A DNA stretch of 64,000 nt from CALCZU01 sp964396165. GTDB taxonomy: Bacteria; Bdellovibrionota; FAC87; UBA2466. Shown piece by piece: positions 43,249-51,950 of this stretch. Under the pieces are notes generated by a model. That model saw only the letters and a program-made list of their open reading frames with translations, ran no database searches and was not told where the DNA came from. Numbering within the stretch: the first letter of the stretch is position 1; each line of letters begins with the position of its first letter. The stretch lies in contig CAYNEF010000007.1 of the NCBI GenBank assembly GCA_964396165.1, positions 25,169 to 89,168 on the forward strand. Direction: 5' to 3'. A program made the translations under genes and the position numbers.

Positions 43249-45269
43249 TTATCTATATTGAACGTGATTTCGTTATCGTCGACTGAGACTCGTTCCACAA
43301 CGATTTTGAGGGTGTCACCTAAACCTATAGTTTCGTGGCCGGGGCGCTTTCGCATGCACATTCTTAAATCATCAAACTCGTAGTGCCCATCCAGTTGATC
43401 TTTAGGCAAGAAACCTTCCAGAGAAAACTCAGGAATTTCTACGAAGAGTCCTTTTCCGATTACTCCCGAAATGACTCCTTCGTATTTTTCCCCAACGCGA
43501 TCTTTCATAAACCAACACTGCTTGCGTCTAACGATAAAACGTTCTGCTTCAGTCGCTCTTCTTTCGCGTTCGGATGTCAGTTCTCCCAACTCATCAAAGT
43601 CGTGGTCCTTATTGAACTTATCGGCTTTATCATGCGTTCCAATGAGTCGTTTTAACGCGCGATGTACAAGTAAATCCGGGTAACGACGAATAGGAGAGGT
43701 AAAGTGCGCGTAGTCGCGGAGCGCCAAGCCGAAATGCCCTACTGGATAAGGACTGTAGCGTGCCTGTCTTTGGGAGCGGAGCACCATTGTGTGCAATGTT
43801 TTTGCCCCTTTTTTACCCAAGGTGTGAGCGAGTAGGGCGGCAAAAGCAGAAGGCGTGATTTCCTTCATCATGTAATTAAACCCGAGGGATTTTGCCATCT
43901 GATTGATTTCGACAAGTACATCGGGCTCAGGAATTTCATGAATGCGGTAAAGCGCTTTGTGTCTTCCGTCTCTCAGCGCTTTTGCTACCACCTGATTGGC
44001 TGCAATCATAAATTCTTCGATAAGTTTATGCGATTCGTACTTGGGTGCTCTAAAAACACTGGTGGGCATTCCGTCTTTGTCACAGAGTAATTTGGATTCA
44101 GGCAAGTCGAAATCGAGTACCCCTCTTTTTTTTCTGACCTCGAGCAACTTCTTATAGAGCTGGTATGCATCGCCAAGAGGTTTTTCTACATCTTTAAATG
44201 TTTCAAGATTTCTCTTCTCGATAAAATCATGCACAAGCGTGTAGGTGAGTCTGCGAATGGTACAAATGATTGCATCGTAAAACTTTGCTTCAATCATTTC
44301 TCCATTTCGGTTGAAATGGATTTCGGCCACCATGGCAAGTTTGTCTTCTCTGGGCCTTAGACTACAAACGTTGTCTGAAAGTTGGTGGGGCAGCATGGGA
44401 ATCGCAATTCCTGGAAAATAAACGCTGGTGGCGCGGTTTAACGCTTCTGTATCGAGCGGGTTTCCGTCGCGGACAAAAAAACTGACATCGGCAATTGCTA
44501 CATAAAGAATAAATGCCGGCCCTGATTTTGGAATCTCAACGAGAATCGCGTCGTCGAAATCTTTTGCGTCTTCACCGTCGATAGTTACAAAAGGTTTGTT
44601 TCTGAAATCTTTGCGGGTGGGAGCAGGGTTTGCGAGTTCCAGTTTAGCCCGTTCAATCGCTTCATCAGCTTCTTTAATTACTTCAGAAGAAAACTCGTTG
44701 GGTAGGGCGTATTTTGAAATAGTAATCATCACATCGTGCTTTGGTGTGAGATTACTTCCCAGCGTATCTTGCACTATCACGCGAGCAGGGTGATCGCGCG
44801 TGGGGTAGTCGACGATTTTAGCAAGAACCCATTCATCGTGTTTTAATTCTTTTGGTTTGTCTTTGATGACAAAATAGTCGCGCTCGGTATCAATGAAAAA
44901 ACGTCCCTTGGATTCCACTACTTTACCAAATACCTGGGATTGGCTGTGGCCGATGACATCTACAATGTTTGCGTACACTCTTTGGCCACTTCTTTTGACC
45001 GTGTACTCTACTATATCGCCGTGCAGTAAAGGGCTTGCTTGTTGCACATCGATATAGGCATCGGGAGTTTGTTTATCGAGGGAAATGACAAAGCCAAAAC
45101 CTTTTCGGTTCTTGTCTACTTTACCTTTGTGGCGTTTTTGCGGGCGGTTTGCGAGAAAAGATCCCTGTTGCTTGCTTTCGCGACTTCCTTTTCCCTGAAA
45201 TTTTCCTTGGCGTCTTTGCGGGCCCGATTTTCCGTGTCGCTGCTTTCCGCCTTGGTGTTTTCTTTTCAC
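43245..45269 (-). CDS. rnr: Ribonuclease R (RNB-domain exoribonuclease)
   Basis: 674 residues, shorter than E. coli RNase R (about 813). A Lys/Arg/Gln-rich start of ~50 residues replaces the N-terminal helix-turn-helix part. Then come cold-shock-like domains (KGFGFVISLDKQTPDAYIDV), the RNB catalytic domain (FVTIDGEDAKDFDDAILVEI with the metal-binding Asp residues, FTSPIRRYPDLLVHRAL) and a C-terminal S1 domain (YEGVISGVIGKGLFVEIPE). It degrades structured RNA from the 3' end. It overlaps the ubiB-like gene by 4 bases. Confidence 0.92.
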   Translation of the reverse strand: MKRKHQGGKQRHGKSGPQRRQGKFQGKGSRESKQQGSFLANRPQKRHKGKVDKNRKGFGFVISLDKQTPDAYIDVQQASPLLHGDIVEYTVKRSGQRVYANIVDVIGHSQSQVFGKVVESKGRFFIDTERDYFVIKDKPKELKHDEWVLAKIVDYPTRDHPARVIVQDTLGSNLTPKHDVMITISKYALPNEFSSEVIKEADEAIERAKLELANPAPTRKDFRNKPFVTIDGEDAKDFDDAILVEIPKSGPAFILYVAIADVSFFVRDGNPLDTEALNRATSVYFPGIAIPMLPHQLSDNVCSLRPREDKLAMVAEIHFNRNGEMIEAKFYDAIICTIRRLTYTLVHDFIEKRNLETFKDVEKPLGDAYQLYKKLLEVRKKRGVLDFDLPESKLLCDKDGMPTSVFRAPKYESHKLIEEFMIAANQVVAKALRDGRHKALYRIHEIPEPDVLVEINQMAKSLGFNYMMKEITPSAFAALLAHTLGKKGAKTLHTMVLRSQRQARYSPYPVGHFGLALRDYAHFTSPIRRYPDLLVHRALKRLIGTHDKADKFNKDHDFDELGELTSERERRATEAERFIVRRKQCWFMKDRVGEKYEGVISGVIGKGLFVEIPEFSLEGFLPKDQLDGHYEFDDLRMCMRKRPGHETIGLGDTLKIVVERVSVDDNEITFNIDK

Positions 45270-45363
45270 CCCACAATTATGAGTAATTTATTGTAAGGTG
45301 TCATGCAATAATTCTGTTGTGGCTTAGACTTCAACGATTGCATTTGCAAAATCCTGGCTGCAA

Positions 45364-46341
45364 ATGGACAATAGTCCGATGCAAATCAAGTTTTGGGGGT
45401 CCAGAGGGTCTAGTCCGGCTACCTTGACACACGACCGCGTAATTTCCCTCTTAGAAAAGTTGGTAGAAAAAGCCAAAGCGGAAAAGATCACATCCATGGA
45501 TACTTTTTTGCAAACCGCAAAATCAGGCAAGTGGGGAAACCCTTTGTCGTTTGGCGGTCACACCCCTTGTGTGGAAATCACTCATGAAGCACAGCAGTTT
45601 TTCATTGATATGGGCACGGGCTTAAGAGAAGCGGGTGCCGAATATTTTGGAAAACAAAATGAGTTTACGTTTTTCATCACACACATGCATTGGGATCACT
45701 TGATGGGGTTGCCTTTTTTCCCGCAGATTTTTACCAAAGGAAATAAAATTACTTTTTACCATGTGCACAAACATGCGCCTGAGTCTGTGAAACTTCTTTT
45801 TAACGGCGTAAATTTTCCTATTACCTGGGACAAGCTGGGGGCTGAGATACAGTTCAAACAAATCGAAGCTTATCAAAAAGTAGAATTTGGCAACGTACAG
45901 GTGACTCCGTTTACACTGGATCATCCGGGCGCTTCTTTTGGGTACCGGTTTGAAGCTGGGGGAAAGTCGCTGGCAGTGGGATTTGACGGCGAATACAAGC
46001 GCATTAGCCGTGCTGCTTTAGGACGCGATTTGCCCTTTTACCAAAATTTGGACCTATTGATTTTCGATGCGCAGTACGCGCTCGATGATCTCTTAAGCAA
46101 GTTTGATTGGGGACATTCAAGCCCGCACATTGGGATTGATTTGGCTTTAAGAGAAGGGATTAAATCATTGGTACTGATTCACCACGATCCGTCAGCAAGT
46201 TGGGAGTGGCTGCAGGATTCGGAGTTGCACGCAAAAAATTATCTGCAGCACCATTTGCCATTCTATCTCGAGCAATGGAAAGATCAGCCAGAAGGACCAA
46301 AAGTGGTTTCTGCGTACGATGGTCTTAAATTATCCGTATAA
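45364..46341 (+). CDS. Metallo-beta-lactamase-fold hydrolase
   Basis: 325 residues, or 320 from the ATG at 45379; no ribosome binding site decides. The core has MQIKFWGSRGSSPA, FGGHTPCVEI, the metal motif FFITHMHWDHLMGLPFF (HxHxDH, with W between), TLDHPGASFGYRF, a late Asp (LLIFDAQYA) and a histidine in IHHDPSASW. It belongs to the group sometimes placed near cyclic-nucleotide phosphodiesterases and RNase Z; the substrate is unknown. Cytoplasmic. Confidence 0.85.
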   Translation: MDNSPMQIKFWGSRGSSPATLTHDRVISLLEKLVEKAKAEKITSMDTFLQTAKSGKWGNPLSFGGHTPCVEITHEAQQFFIDMGTGLREAGAEYFGKQNEFTFFITHMHWDHLMGLPFFPQIFTKGNKITFYHVHKHAPESVKLLFNGVNFPITWDKLGAEIQFKQIEAYQKVEFGNVQVTPFTLDHPGASFGYRFEAGGKSLAVGFDGEYKRISRAALGRDLPFYQNLDLLIFDAQYALDDLLSKFDWGHSSPHIGIDLALREGIKSLVLIHHDPSASWEWLQDSELHAKNYLQHHLPFYLEQWKDQPEGPKVVSAYDGLKLSV

Positions 46342-46346
46342 ATAGA

Positions 46347-47408
46347 TTATTTCAAAGGGGGAAGTAGGGTAGCAGGATTTGCGCTACCGGCTTTTCCAGA
46401 CGATTCAATCGGCGGGAGAAGTGTTTTTCCCAGTGTAGGCGGTGGATTATTTTTATTAAACGAATCATCGTATTGGGATGCGGATGTTGTAGGAGCTCTT
46501 GAACCATCATCTCCCAATCCCATAATTTCGTCGGCTTCTAAATTTGTTTGTTCGTCTGGAGAGGCTGACATGGGTTTTTCGATAGCGACCTGTTTTTTGA
46601 CAGGCTCACTTGTCGGAACAAATACTCTTGGTTTTTCCTCAAAATTTGTGGGGAACATATTTGCCAATCCGCTAGCCGAATCATTGGAGCGGAAGGAAAT
46701 CGTCGGAACAACTTGCGAATTAGTAGTAAAGCAAAGAATATCACTGCCGATTCCCTTGTTTTGCAAATCTGCAGCGCTGACGACGAGGCCTTTGCTATTT
46801 GCACGTTTGTCAAAACCGATAGTCGGTTTTACTTGTGCATTTGCAGGGTAACAAACGACATTTGAATTACCTTTGGGCGCACTAACAGATTCTTCGCTTG
46901 CGTGACTGGAAGAGTGTGCTTTTTTATGAGAACCGGTGGATGCAAATTCGCGGTTACCCACCACTTCACGGCCGAACGATCTTTCAGAATCTTCCGGGAA
47001 CACGTCTACAATCAAGCGTGGGGGATCATTCAACCAGAAAGCATCTACTTTCGAATTACTTTTCTTGGTGAATGCTCTTAATAAGACATTTCCATCAGGA
47101 CTGTCTGTATTGATAGATAAGGGACCAAAATATTTGCTGCTGCCTTTAAAGGATTCATTGATGGCAGTTTCAGGAATGCCGCCTACAAGTTGTGCTCCCC
47201 GTAATTGAATTTGGGCTTCTTTCTCGCTCAAATTGATTTTTACCCCCGGCTTTGCGCCAGATTCAGAGGCCTTGAATTCAATGACTAGTCTTTCAAAGTC
47301 TAGTGCATTGTGCCTAGCGAAACGGAAGTTTCTAATCGTTAGATCATTTCCGAATGCGCTCATGTTCAATAAGCAGGTTAGGAGAAAGAGTATTAAATTA
47401 TTTTTCAT
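46347..47408 (-). CDS. Secreted AMIN-like protein with repeated motif
   Basis: About 353 residues from the ATG at 47408; GTG four codons upstream is possible. Signal peptide LILFLLTCLLNMSAFG. Residues ~25-140 fit an AMIN-type beta domain (LVIEFKASESG, PRLIVDVFPEDS), which binds cell-wall or pilus-secretin components in other proteins. The rest is Ser/Pro-rich and contains two copies of a ~25-residue motif: VVCYPANAQVKPTIGFDKRA and ILCFTTNSQVVPTISFRSND. It converges on the MBL-fold gene. Confidence 0.65.
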   Translation of the reverse strand: MKNNLILFLLTCLLNMSAFGNDLTIRNFRFARHNALDFERLVIEFKASESGAKPGVKINLSEKEAQIQLRGAQLVGGIPETAINESFKGSSKYFGPLSINTDSPDGNVLLRAFTKKSNSKVDAFWLNDPPRLIVDVFPEDSERSFGREVVGNREFASTGSHKKAHSSSHASEESVSAPKGNSNVVCYPANAQVKPTIGFDKRANSKGLVVSAADLQNKGIGSDILCFTTNSQVVPTISFRSNDSASGLANMFPTNFEEKPRVFVPTSEPVKKQVAIEKPMSASPDEQTNLEADEIMGLGDDGSRAPTTSASQYDDSFNKNNPPPTLGKTLLPPIESSGKAGSANPATLLPPLK

Positions 47409-47488
47409 AATAGTTTGCACAATACGTGTGCCTCCATTAGTCGCTTCGGAAAATTGTGTTAAACTCTTAAGAAAATATTCACAATCTT

Positions 47489-48334
47489 ATGATGCTACGT
47501 ATAACAAGGCTAAAAAACCAGTTAATCACCTTATCGGCGTGTATGCTAATTGCTGCATGTTCTTCTCAACCTGTCGTAGATGAAACAAAACCGCCCCCAA
47601 AAATAGTGCCTAAAAATAATGTATTGGAAGAGGTTAATGAGTCAGATTCGGGCAAAACAGCGCTGATGGAGACTACACAAGACCCCACCTATGCACAGCT
47701 CATGCAGCTACTGTCGAGCCTTGGATATGAAGGAGTAGGATTGCAATTTGAAAGTCAGGACAGACTTAATTTACTCATCCAGGTATTTTCAAACCCCAAA
47801 GCTGCTTATCGAAATTTGCGACTGGTCTACACAGGGACGCAGTGGAATTATGACTTAAAGCATCAAAGCTTAACGGTTGGCGAAGGAAAAGACGCGGCCC
47901 AGGTAGTACAATTCATCGAAAAACACATAAAACTAAAGCCGGTTTCTCAGAGAAAACCGATTGTAAAAAAAACGCCGGTTGCGCCTCCGCCCGTACAATC
48001 TTCTTTCCCTAAAAAATTGCCTGTCGATGTGACAAACAAATTGAAAAAGCAAATTCCAGAGCCTGCTCCCAGTCCAATGGAAAATGCGACAGACAGTATC
48101 GTAAAATCTACACCCGCACCGACGCCAAGCGAGACGCCTCAAGCAAAAGAAGAAGCAGTTCATGAGTCGGCTCCAGTCGAGACGCCCGAGTCCTCGCCCA
48201 GCGAAAAAGTGGTTGAGACTCCCACTCCCGAGCCTTCTTCGGAAGAGAAAATTTCGCCTTTCCAAAACGATGCTCCCGAAGCGTCTCCTGAAGCAAAACC
48301 GGAATCAACTTTAGACGAAAATCAGCCGATGTAG
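47489..48334 (+). CDS. Lipoprotein with Pro/Glu-rich C-terminal half
   Basis: 281 residues. Lipobox LSACMLIAAC. A small N-terminal domain (YAQLMQLLSSLGYEGVGLQF, AYRNLRLVYTGTQWNYDLKH) is followed by ~140 residues of low complexity rich in Pro, Glu, Ser and Thr, typical of a flexible linker that spans the periplasm or surface layer. I do not recognise a family. It is followed closely by a hydrolase gene on the same strand. Confidence 0.7.
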   Translation: MMLRITRLKNQLITLSACMLIAACSSQPVVDETKPPPKIVPKNNVLEEVNESDSGKTALMETTQDPTYAQLMQLLSSLGYEGVGLQFESQDRLNLLIQVFSNPKAAYRNLRLVYTGTQWNYDLKHQSLTVGEGKDAAQVVQFIEKHIKLKPVSQRKPIVKKTPVAPPPVQSSFPKKLPVDVTNKLKKQIPEPAPSPMENATDSIVKSTPAPTPSETPQAKEEAVHESAPVETPESSPSEKVVETPTPEPSSEEKISPFQNDAPEASPEAKPESTLDENQPM

Positions 48335-48339
48335 CTGTA

Positions 48340-49116
48340 GTGAAACCCAATCTCTCAGGTTTTTTAGGCGAAATTTATCACATGCTACCGTTGCCGGGGC
48401 GTGCTCAAGACTCGTGGGTGGAGTTTGACCGAGTGGATACCGCAAAGCCTACCGTCATTTTAGTAAGTGGTTTTGGCGCCACAAAGCGCACGTTGACTGT
48501 GATGAGAAAAAGGCTCATGCGGGATGGGTTTAACGTATTTGTAGTGGGACTAGAGTGGAAGACTTTGTCCGAAGCTTTTTTAGGTTTTTTGCCTGTTGCC
48601 CACAAAATATATTCCGTAGTGCTTCGCTTAAGAAAAATGCGAGGGATGCAAAAAACGAAAATTTATCTCGTAGCCCATTCAGCAGGAGGCCTTGCTTCTC
48701 GTTGGTATATTCAAAAAATGGGCGGTTCCCATTACTGCGACGGACTTGTGACCCTGGCAACACCTCACCGGGGAACCTGGATTGCGGCCCTGGGCTTTTT
48801 TTCCCATCTAACATTAAAAGCGCGTTGCTTGTACCAGATGCTGCCTCTTTCAAAATTCATGCGCTCGATTAATGAAATGCCTTATCCGAAAAACTTTCCC
48901 ACTCTTTCTTTAAGTTCTGATGGCGATTTTCTCTGTCCCCATTACGCGACAGAATTACCCGAGACAGTGCATGGAAATAGTCACGTTTTGGCCCTTGAAA
49001 TTCCCCATACTTCCCACAGTGAATTTTTGATGAACAAACAAAGCTACCGACTGACAATTACCTTCCTCGAGAAACTCTCCCAAGAAGACTCTTTTTCTTC
49101 CGTTTTGGAAAAATAA
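48340..49116 (+). CDS. Lipase-like alpha/beta hydrolase
   Basis: 258 residues; GTG at 48340 is the likely start. Oxyanion region VILVSGFGATKRTLTVM, nucleophile elbow IYLVAHSAGGLASRW (Ser in AHSAG), TLATPHRGTWIA and a late His (IPHTSHSEFL) make up a triacylglycerol-lipase-type triad. No signal peptide. It resembles the hydrolase at 38556 in type but not in close sequence. Six bases separate it from the lipoprotein gene, so they are probably cotranscribed. Confidence 0.82.
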   Translation: MKPNLSGFLGEIYHMLPLPGRAQDSWVEFDRVDTAKPTVILVSGFGATKRTLTVMRKRLMRDGFNVFVVGLEWKTLSEAFLGFLPVAHKIYSVVLRLRKMRGMQKTKIYLVAHSAGGLASRWYIQKMGGSHYCDGLVTLATPHRGTWIAALGFFSHLTLKARCLYQMLPLSKFMRSINEMPYPKNFPTLSLSSDGDFLCPHYATELPETVHGNSHVLALEIPHTSHSEFLMNKQSYRLTITFLEKLSQEDSFSSVLEK

Positions 49117-49189
49117 TAACTTCACAATCCGAATATTCGTTGGTAAAAGGCAAGGAGTTAACCTAATTAATTTTTGGAGGGTAAACAGT

Positions 49190-49648
49190 ATGGCAGATAT
49201 GGATGATTATCGCGGTTGGCCTCACTTGATGTGTTCGGGCTTCGACTGTGACAGAAAAGCGTTGATGTCTTTTGATGTCGTTTACTCTTTCCTAAAAAAC
49301 TTGCCGGAAAAAATCGGGATGCAACCAATGGGTCTTCCGATTGTGTACAAGGTCAGAAAAGAAGATCATCCAGATATCGGTATCACAGGTGTTGCTATTA
49401 TTGCGACAAGCCATGTGAGCATCCATACCTTTCCGCATGGTCAAAAAGACGGTAAGAAGATTCCAAAAAGTGCACAAAGAAGAGTGTACAAACCTTTCTT
49501 CACTTTCGATTGCTACAGCTGCAAAGGATTTGATCCAGATGTGGTGTACGATGAATTGAAAAAAATCTTCAAACCTAAAACAATCGAAACGACTCTTGTC
49601 TACCGTTTGCGCGAAGACGAAGAACTCATCGAAGTAGAAGATTATTAA
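49190..49648 (+). CDS. S-adenosylmethionine decarboxylase-like protein (SpeD family)
   Basis: 152 residues with a strong GGAGGG site. The family's pyruvoyl-forming serine is in IIATSHVSIHTFPH and the later catalytic Cys is in FDCYSCKG. In typical SpeD the residue before the serine is Glu (ESH) and the motif ends PE; here they are Thr and His. A ~20-residue basic insertion separates the two motifs. SpeD makes decarboxylated SAM for spermidine synthesis, but these changes leave both self-cleavage and substrate open. No other polyamine gene is nearby. Confidence 0.8.
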   Translation: MADMDDYRGWPHLMCSGFDCDRKALMSFDVVYSFLKNLPEKIGMQPMGLPIVYKVRKEDHPDIGITGVAIIATSHVSIHTFPHGQKDGKKIPKSAQRRVYKPFFTFDCYSCKGFDPDVVYDELKKIFKPKTIETTLVYRLREDEELIEVEDY

Positions 49649-51039
49649 TCTTTTTTCAGAAGCGGTTTAATTTCTTCGAAACCGCATAATTTGTCGAAAA
49701 AATCAGCTGTTTTCCAGCATTGCTTACCTTTGGGGGCATAGGCACCCAGTGCTGTTTCACCGAAAAAGGGAGTCAGTTCCTCTTCCGTTTTCTTTGTATC
49801 TTTGGCATCGATGCGTTTTGCTAAAGTGGTTTTGCCTGCGAAATCAGGACGGGCAAGCATTTGCCTGTAAAATAAAATTGGAGTTCGGTGCTTGGAGTGG
49901 TTCAAATAGTTGAATCCGCGTTTTTCCGCTTCTGCCTGAAAGGATGCATCTTCAGGCCCTACCAAAACTATTGCGTATTTTTCTCCGTCTTCTCCTACAA
50001 TCGTTTTCGTATCGGCATCCATCAGACAATTGCTTGTAGAGGTATCTTCTCCAGAGACACACAAGGACCAATAGCGAACATCTTCGTTCCCCGAAAAAGA
50101 TTTAAGCCCGCGTCCCGTATCCGGAAACTTCGGCACTTTGAATTTCAAAACGGTGACATCTCCAATGTTGTTGATGACTCCCTGCTTGATGAGTTTAGCT
50201 TTTTCTGCGCGGCCGAAAATCCCGCCGCTAGAAAGTGCTTTGCCGTCGAGACGTACAGTCAAATAAGTATTGTGATCGTTTGCCCCTAAGGAAGTGGAGT
50301 TGGGGTAATACATCGACACTTTGCCACTTTTTAAGGGCTCGGGAATTCTTCCGCGTAAATAATCTTCCGCTATTCTTAAGCCTCCCACTCCAATGGAAGT
50401 CGCCATACTAAATTCTTTTGGATAAAGAGGTGGGCATAATATCGGAAGGGTCGTTTTGGAATCGTAAGCGGTGACGTGAGGAGTAGCTAGATTTCCTTCG
50501 TTCACGTACACTCTGTACCAGATATCTACCAGGCGATCTTTGTCGTCGCTGCAGGGGAGTTTTATCCCTGGTTGATCATCGGGAGCCTTTTCGCCTTCGC
50601 AAGTAGCCCATATGCCGTATTTTCTATTAATGGAATATCTGTCTATCCCGGGCTGATAGGGATTTACTGAACCATTCATCGGGACAATTTCTGAATCTAA
50701 AAGCGAAGAAGAAGACTGTTCGGTTTCTTGATCGTACACATGGTAGCTCATGTATCTGGCCACAGGAAATTCACTGTCGATGCGTAAAGCAAGTTTTTGA
50801 CCTTTGGGAATTCTAAATTGGTAACTTAAATACTGTGCATTGGTTTCAGGAAAGGGCGCGACTTCGTAACCGATAGGCCTCCAGGCATTCTCACAATTAT
50901 TGCTTACAGGGGGCGCCGCTGTTCTTGCTCGATTGATAAAAGCTGTTTCCGCTTCTGACGATGAGTGTGCGTCTGCAAGTAGGGAGTTAATCAACATTCC
51001 CCAAAGTAGAACACAGAAACCAAAGCGCGACTTGTGCAT
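49645..51039 (-). CDS. Large secreted protein of unknown function
   Basis: 464 residues with a signal peptide (MHKSRFGFCVLLWGMLINSLLA). The body is beta-rich (YLSYQFRIPKGQKLALRIDS, YMSYHVYDQETEQSSSSLLD, DHNTYLTVRLDGKALSS) with scattered Cys (CENAW, CEGEK, CSDDK, CVSGED) that may form disulfides. It reads as a beta-sandwich-type exported protein; no enzyme motif is seen. Its stop overlaps that of the SpeD-like gene by 4 bases (convergent). Confidence 0.65.
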   Translation of the reverse strand: MHKSRFGFCVLLWGMLINSLLADAHSSSEAETAFINRARTAAPPVSNNCENAWRPIGYEVAPFPETNAQYLSYQFRIPKGQKLALRIDSEFPVARYMSYHVYDQETEQSSSSLLDSEIVPMNGSVNPYQPGIDRYSINRKYGIWATCEGEKAPDDQPGIKLPCSDDKDRLVDIWYRVYVNEGNLATPHVTAYDSKTTLPILCPPLYPKEFSMATSIGVGGLRIAEDYLRGRIPEPLKSGKVSMYYPNSTSLGANDHNTYLTVRLDGKALSSGGIFGRAEKAKLIKQGVINNIGDVTVLKFKVPKFPDTGRGLKSFSGNEDVRYWSLCVSGEDTSTSNCLMDADTKTIVGEDGEKYAIVLVGPEDASFQAEAEKRGFNYLNHSKHRTPILFYRQMLARPDFAGKTTLAKRIDAKDTKKTEEELTPFFGETALGAYAPKGKQCWKTADFFDKLCGFEEIKPLLKKD

Positions 51040-51145
51040 TATTTCCTCTATTCTGACTAGAATAGTCGATTAGGGAGAGACGCACTACTTACATAAATGG
51101 CACGCAATAATGCGTGCACTCTTAGGGAATACAGAGTTTTTTTGA

Positions 51146-51940
51146 TTAGCCGATGATGTCTTCGCCGCCGTCTACGCCAAGCGTATTGCCCGTCAGCCAA
51201 TGCGCTTCTTCGCGGATTAGAAGAGCGATAACGTCTGCGATATCTTCAGGAAGTGTGAGTCGACCACCGGGGTTTCTTTCCTGAGCACCCTTTACCATGA
51301 CTTCGTTGCCCGGAATTTTTCTTAAAGCCGGAGTATCTGTCACACCAGCGCGGATGGCGTTGACAGCCACACCGTGTTTTCCGAGTTCAAGGGCAAGTTG
51401 TCTGCAATGAGATTCAAGAGCAGCTTTTGCCGCAGAGACAGCGCCGTAAGTCGGCCATACTCTTGTGCCGCCAGAACTTGTCATTGCAAAAATTCTGGAA
51501 CCTTTTGCTAAAAGACCTGCAGAAAATAAATCTTGAGTCCAATATACAAGCGAATGCGCCATCACGTTTAAAGTCATGTCCATTTGCTCTTGGGAAATTC
51601 TATCGCCGGCTTCTTTTGTGACGAAAGGTTTCAGTGCCCCGAATGCCAATGAGTGTACTAGACAGTGGACGCCTTCTGGAGCTTGCTTTGCGATTTCTGC
51701 GATTACTTCACCGCGTTTTTCTCTGTCAGCGGCATTTACATTGAAAAAAACTGCTTTTACTCCCATGCCTTTGATTTTTGCCTGAATAGCTTCTGCATTG
51801 GGGAGGGTGGATTTTCTATCCAGATGAACACCGACGATATTTAAACCCTGCTCGGCAAGTTTAAGACTGATTGCTTCTCCGAAACCTGAAGAGGCTCCTA
51901 GTACGAGGGCCCATTTTCCTTTTACGTTTGAGAGGGACAT
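51146..51940 (-). CDS. Enoyl-ACP reductase-like SDR (FabI/FabL type)
   Basis: 264 residues. Cofactor loop LVLGASSGFGEAISLKLAE, LVHSLAFGALKPF, and TSSGGTRVWPTYGAVSAAKAAL, where the catalytic Tyr and Lys are six residues apart (Y-x6-K), the spacing of enoyl-ACP reductases rather than ordinary SDRs. The end (VDGGEDIIG) is SDR-like. It probably reduces the enoyl intermediate of fatty-acid synthesis; whether it is FabI- or FabL-like is not settled. It follows the DUF4340 gene by 10 bases, so they are likely cotranscribed. Confidence 0.8.
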   Translation of the reverse strand: MSLSNVKGKWALVLGASSGFGEAISLKLAEQGLNIVGVHLDRKSTLPNAEAIQAKIKGMGVKAVFFNVNAADREKRGEVIAEIAKQAPEGVHCLVHSLAFGALKPFVTKEAGDRISQEQMDMTLNVMAHSLVYWTQDLFSAGLLAKGSRIFAMTSSGGTRVWPTYGAVSAAKAALESHCRQLALELGKHGVAVNAIRAGVTDTPALRKIPGNEVMVKGAQERNPGGRLTLPEDIADVIALLIREEAHWLTGNTLGVDGGEDIIG

Positions 51941-51950
51941 GATTTACTCC

